In this document: positions 59,401 through 64,000 of the stretch, piece by piece | How the letters are laid out: every line of letters starts with the position of its first letter | Numbering within the stretch: position 1 is the first letter of the stretch | Source of the DNA: Pholiota molesta | Lineage: Eukaryota; Basidiomycota; Agaricomycetes; Agaricales; Strophariaceae | Assembly (NCBI GenBank): GCA_014925825.1 | Contig: JACGCK010000023.1 | Span: forward strand, 310,001 to 374,000 | Length of the DNA stretch: 64,000 bases | Direction of reading: 5' to 3' | Notes under the pieces: model-generated | The model's database searches: none | What the model was told of the DNA's origin: nothing | The model's input: the letters and a program-made list of their open reading frames with translations, nothing else | Program-made: the position numbers and the translations under genes

Positions 59401-62400
59401 ATCAATGAGGTGACCTCCGGACTGCTAACACGCCCTGGCCCAATAGATTCCCATTGAATCTCAGTAAGTAATTCGTTCTCAGCTCAGCACGCAGTAACTA
59501 TTGAGAGAATTATTCTGATTTTTGTACTAGATTTCAGGCAGGTTTAATGGATGCGTTGAATGCAGAGATTGCTTTGGGAACAGTAGCAAATGTTCGAGAT
59601 GCAGTGCAATGGCTTGGATACACATACCTGTTTGTTAGGATGCGAATGAACCCTTTCATATACGGTAAATTCTATGATCTCATTTTAGATTGAAATCTGA
59701 CATATTCTACAGGGATCGCTCGTGAAACTGTTATGGATGACCCTCAGCTGGGTGGCAAGAGAAACGAATTGATTACCACTGCGGCTCAAAAACTCGCATT
59801 CAATAAGATGATCACATACGATAGTCAACAGGGTCAATTTCAGATCACGGACTTGGGCAGGATCGCAGCTAAATATTATATTCGTCATACATCTGTTGAA
59901 ATCTTCAACAAGGAGTTCAGACCCAAAATGTCAGAGGCTGATGTATTGGCATTGCTCAGTCAGAGTACAGAAGTAAGTCATCTCTATGCGAGTCAATAAT
60001 GGTACCAATGATTTGTTCTTAGTTTGAACAAGTCCAAATCCGAGAATCAGAGATTCAAGAACTCGAACAAATAATGGAGCGTATCCCGTGCGAAGTGAAG
60101 GTAAGTGCATCTCCAGCTTTAGGCCGTCCATCATCTGATCAATAGTCCACGTTAGGGCGGAACGGACACAAGCGCAGGAAAAGTCAATATTCTTCTACAG
60201 GGATACATTTCTAGGGAATTTGTCGACGATTTTTCTTTGGTTTCTGATATGGCATACGTGGCGCAGAATGGTGGTCGAATCATACGTGCACTCCTCGAGA
60301 TAGCGATCAGCAAAAAGTGGAGCAACGTCACTGCTGTTCTACTCACGATGAGCAAAGCTATCGAATCGCGACTATGGCCCTTCGACCACCCCTTGAGGCA
60401 ATTCCACCTCAAGCCAGAAACACTATTCAACGTGGAGAAGTGGGCAGATGAATGGTCAATGTCTCAATTGACAGAGTTTGATGCTGCCGACCTGGGAAAA
60501 CTTGTCCACTTGAATGAGACTCATGGGCAAGCTATTCTCAACGCAGCAAAGCAATTCCCTGCCACAAAAATCACATATACTCTACGACCTATCGCAGCCG
60601 ATGTCCTCAAAATCTCTCTCGGAATCCGTCGCGCTTTCGAATGGAACCCCAAAATTCACGGCTCCACTGAGCCATTTTATGTTTGGATCGAAGATGAAGA
60701 TGGGACAACCATGCTACAGCTGGCACAGGTTGCCTTCCATGAAACGGTGGAGATGCTCAGCATTGACTTCTTCATTCCTATTCGAAACGGCCAACCGCCC
60801 CCATTCATTACAATACGTTCGATGTCAGATCGCTGGGTCGGTGCCGAGGACACTGTTACTATACCGTTGGATTCCCTCATAATGCCATCCGTCGCCACAC
60901 CACATACGCCAGTTCTCAATCTACCATTCATCAACATCGCAGATATCCAGCCTTCTTTGCTACGAGACCTATTTTCTCGTCAGCTGCACACTCTCAACGC
61001 TCTTCAAACACAAGCTTACTGGAATTTTGTGCATAACAAGACCAATGCTTTATTATGCGCCCCTGGTGGAAGTGGTAAATCCACACTTGCCCAAATGGCA
61101 ATATGGTATGTTGTAGATTGTTAGTTCATTTTCCTTGCTAATAATGTCGTATAAGGGCAACTATATTGCAAGCAAAAGAAGGCTGGGTGCTTGTTGTAAC
61201 GCCCACTAGAGTAGCCGCGTTAGAAATGATAACTGAGCTCCGCCGCTGCTCACAGAATACTGACATCCTTTTGGAATTCGGTGGCGATAACGCACAGATT
61301 TTTTCAGATTCGAAGAAGAGAATCATTCGTGTTGTATCCACGGACCAACTGTTGACTACCTTTTCGACCAAAAATGCTTTCGCAAGCGTCCAGAATCTTC
61401 ACTTGGTTGTATGTGATGGGCTGGAACAACTCGATCCCAAATACGAGCTATCGGTATCACTATTACGGCTGAAGCAACAATCCACCCCCACACGCTATCT
61501 AGGCGTCTCTTCTTCCCTCAACGATGCTTCTGACTTAGCAAACTGGCTGCATGTGGATTCGTTGGCAGTAAATAGTTTTCGTCCTCAAGACCGTGATCAG
61601 TCACTCGTAACATTCCGACAGACGTTCTCAATACCTTACTCTGCTTCCCTATTCAAGGCAATGGCAAAGCCCGCTCATCTGGCTATCCAAAACTCCCCGA
61701 AAGGATCTTCTGCGATCGTGTTTGTACCATCTCGCGGACAATGCCGCTCAATTGCTTTGGACCTCATCACACGCTGCACTTTAGAGATGGAGACTGGTCG
61801 AGGGTATATCCCCGACGAAATTTCGGACGATTTAGTTGGAGATTACGCTGCTCGACTACAAGATACAACTCTCCTTGATTTTGTTCTCAAAGGCGTCGGA
61901 TTTTTCCACTCTGGCATCCCCAAGGGAGATCGGATTTTGATGCTGGAAATGTTTGCGGAAAACATCATCCGAGTATTGATAGTTCCAAAAGACTCTTGTT
62001 GGAGTCTACCTGCTCGGGCAGCGGTTGTTATTGTAATGGGAACCCAATACGTCCATTTCGAAGAAAAAGGAGCCTCCCGACAAATTCGGGACTACAGTTT
62101 GACGGAACTCGTCAGAATGCAAAGTCGCGCCATTCAACAGACGGGAACGGGTTACTTCCACCTCTTTTGCCAGGCCGAGGCGCTTGAAACATACTCGAGA
62201 TTTCTGGATGATGGTCTACCACTCGAATCGCAGTTGTTTGACAGTCATCTGCTCCGTGACTGGGTTCGTTCCTTCTCCTCTGGGAATGTCGATAAGCAAC
62301 GCCTCGTGGATGCGCTTTCATTTACCTTCCTATCACATCGTGTCGTCAGTAATCCGTCTTACTATGGGTTCATTGGCCGCGACAGAAGAGAGAATCTTTC

Positions 62401-62458
62401 TGTCATAGCCGACCAGGTTGTAGATGACATTTACAAGAAAACACCAAGTGTGCCATAG
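56490..62458 (+). CDS. SLH1: Ski2-like RNA helicase SLH1/ASCC3
   Basis: Roughly 1,500-1,600 residues. Homologues act in the RQT/ASC-1 complex that splits collided ribosomes. The N-terminus ([14 protein letters not shown]) is family-like. The first cassette has [14 protein letters not shown] (Walker A, assembled over an intron), [26 protein letters not shown] (DEVH), [18 protein letters not shown] and [10 protein letters not shown], so it looks active. A Sec63-type region follows ([20 protein letters not shown] onward). The second cassette keeps [10 protein letters not shown] but has VVCDGLEQL where DExH is expected and [10 protein letters not shown] instead of the QMxGRAGR motif. The protein ends shortly after (KKTPSVP), without a second complete Sec63 region. 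An exon near 57080-57140 does not keep phase with the obvious splice sites; one base may be missing there. Confidence 0.92.
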
Positions 62459-62524
62459 ATATATATTCACTTTTTTTTATACAAATTGAAGACTGTTCGG
62501 GTTTAAATAGGACAACTAAAATCA

Positions 62525-64000
62525 TCATTTGAGGTATTTCTTCAGTCCTTGCAAGCGTTCTGCTGCCGCTCGAAGTGTATCAATATCTTTGCAGAATGCA
62601 AAACGGCCATATGCCTCTCCAATGTTTGCATGTTCTTCGCAGTAGAACTACACGTCAAAGAGTGTCAACATTGGTTATAAATACAATAAATCTCGGGCAA
62701 TTACCTCGCTGACTGGGATGGAAGAAACCCCAATTTCGGTGGCAATAAACCAACAAGCCCTATATTTCAATGAATTTGAATGACAAGTCATCAAAGAATG
62801 CTACTAGGAAATCGCGAACCTGAAGTCTCTTCCTCTTCCTAACACACTCTCAGGGAAGGGGTAGTCTTCAGGGAAGTCAACTTTGGAAATATCCTGGAGC
62901 GCGTGATGAGTGGCTGAAAAATAGATAACAGAACATATATCCGCTCTCACCAATAGAATGAAGTAGCTCCCTTCAGGTAAGGTATATTTTAATCCAAGTT
63001 TATCGAATGCTTGGCAAAGCACATCTCGTCTTTCAGCATATTCAGCAAGCTGCCTTTCAAAGAATTTGCGTTCTTTAGCCTGTTCCAGACCGCTAGCCGC
63101 TGCTTCTTGCAGCGGGGAGTTTGTACAGAAAACGATACGTGTGCTTGCAGCTAAAGTTGGCTGAATGATCGACTTTGGGCCAATGAGCCAACCAATTCGC
63201 CATCCAGTAGCAGCAAAGGACTCTGCAAAAAAATATCAGATAAGGATAAGGCTTGAAGACCACGTGGTGGACAGGTTAGATAAAGAGTATTCTTACTTCC
63301 AGCAGATCCTACTGTTACCGTGCGGTCCCACATGCCGGGCAAGTTTGCAATGCGGACATGCTCTTGGCCATCAAATACCAGGCAATCGTACTAACGCGAT
63401 GGTTATTTTAAAAGCGATAGGTAAACATCCATGTCGGCTTACCACTTCATCTGCCATCACAAGAAGATTAAACTCCTCCGCGATAGCGGCGATACCTTCC
63501 AATTCGGACTTTCTGAATACCTTGCCAACAGGATTGTGAGGTGTGTTGACGATGATCATTTTCGTTCGTGGTGTCACTGCGCGTCTAAAAAAAGGATCCC
63601 GCTAAGATATGTATCGACGATAGAATAAGATGGTTATACCTTAATTCCTCAAGATCGAGTGTCCAATCGTCACTTGTTGGCTTCACAATGGAATCTTTGG
63701 GTGGGTGCAACGGGACATAGACAGGCCGACCTCCGTTAAATGTGACGGATGGGAGGTATTGGTCAAAGAAAGGCTCAAACATAATGACTTCATCGCCTTG
63801 CTCCAAGAAAGCAGTGAAAACAGAGTATTGTCCTGGAGTGCAATACAATATGATGTTCAGCGAATATCAAGAAAGCAGGTTAGATCGACAGACCTTCATT
63901 GGCCCCACTGGTTACTAAGATTTCCGATTCGACATCCAAGTCTCTGTTCAGTTGCGGACCATAATGCGCCTTGATAGCTTCACGAAGACGGATGCGGCCT
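62525..64000 (-). CDS. BNA3: Kynurenine-type aminotransferase (BNA3/KAT), 5' end outside window
   Basis: PLP fold-type I enzyme resembling kynurenine aminotransferase/cysteine-S-conjugate beta-lyase. The visible part runs from RIRLREAIKAHYGPQ to the C-terminus. Blocks are SEILVTSGANEG joined to QYSVFTAFLEQGDEVIMFEP, MIIVNTPHNPVGKVF with the Asn and Pro of the family, LLVMADEVYDCLVFD with Asp and Tyr contacts to PLP, and SAGKSFAATGWRIGW with the PLP Lys, split by an intron. Later comes YTLPEGSYFILLDISKVDF. It stops at 62525 after LQGLKKYLK. All exon joins keep frame. The N-terminal exons lie beyond position 64000. It converges on SLH1 with 66 bases between stop codons. Confidence 0.9.

Overview
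The window is nuclear DNA of a filamentous basidiomycete, most likely an Agaricomycete. The evidence is dense protein genes with many short introns (about 45-70 bases, GT-AG with a few GC-AG), Rheb, a division-1 chitin synthase, a fungal multi-pass DUF6534-type protein, a CYP similar to other mushroom P450s, and a DUF3435-like tyrosine recombinase. No prokaryotic features, CRISPR array or virus was seen. I recognise about 27 protein genes, one tRNA and one recombinase relic. Exon boundaries are my own reading of splice signals and protein continuity.

Layout. 1-12.6 kb: an ESCRT-III SNF7 gene, a 2.3-kb gene-poor gap, the NEM1 lipid phosphatase gene, an MFS transporter, a RING-finger gene and an alanyl-tRNA editing protein. 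13-22.7 kb: a second MFS paralogue, a GH2 beta-mannosidase, the Rheb GTPase, a small Spo12-like gene and a second RING gene. 23-32 kb: chitin synthase, a glutathione-transferase-like gene, COQ10 and a GIS2/CNBP zinc-knuckle protein. 32-40.5 kb: an ARO8-type aminotransferase, deoxyhypusine synthase, TRAPPC2L/TCA17 and an RTP1/TANGO6 HEAT-repeat protein. 40.7-43.1 kb is the accessory spot: tRNA-Val(AAC), a CT-rich microsatellite and a broken DUF3435-like recombinase interrupted near its end by a tRNA-Tyr-like fragment. 43.4-54 kb: a DUF6534-type membrane protein, a P450, a BOD1/SHG1 protein, uroporphyrinogen decarboxylase (HEM12) and an old-yellow-enzyme relative with a hydrophobic tail. 54-64 kb: succinyl-CoA:3-ketoacid CoA transferase, a large SLH1/ASCC3-type RNA helicase and a kynurenine-type aminotransferase that runs off the right edge.

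The genes are mostly unlinked housekeeping functions (membrane remodelling, haem, ubiquinone, hypusine, ketone bodies, translation quality control) rather than a pathway cluster. The most striking global feature is that at least eleven genes contain single-base losses, usually in a 2-4 base homopolymer, that break otherwise well-conserved proteins. Neighbouring genes (SNF7, MFS1, Rheb, ARO8, HEM12, SCOT) read cleanly. I think uncorrected homopolymer errors are the likeliest cause, but real decay of some genes cannot be excluded from sequence alone. The best candidate for something biologically unusual is the recombinase relic with its tRNA-like insert; I do not see a convincing new multi-gene system.
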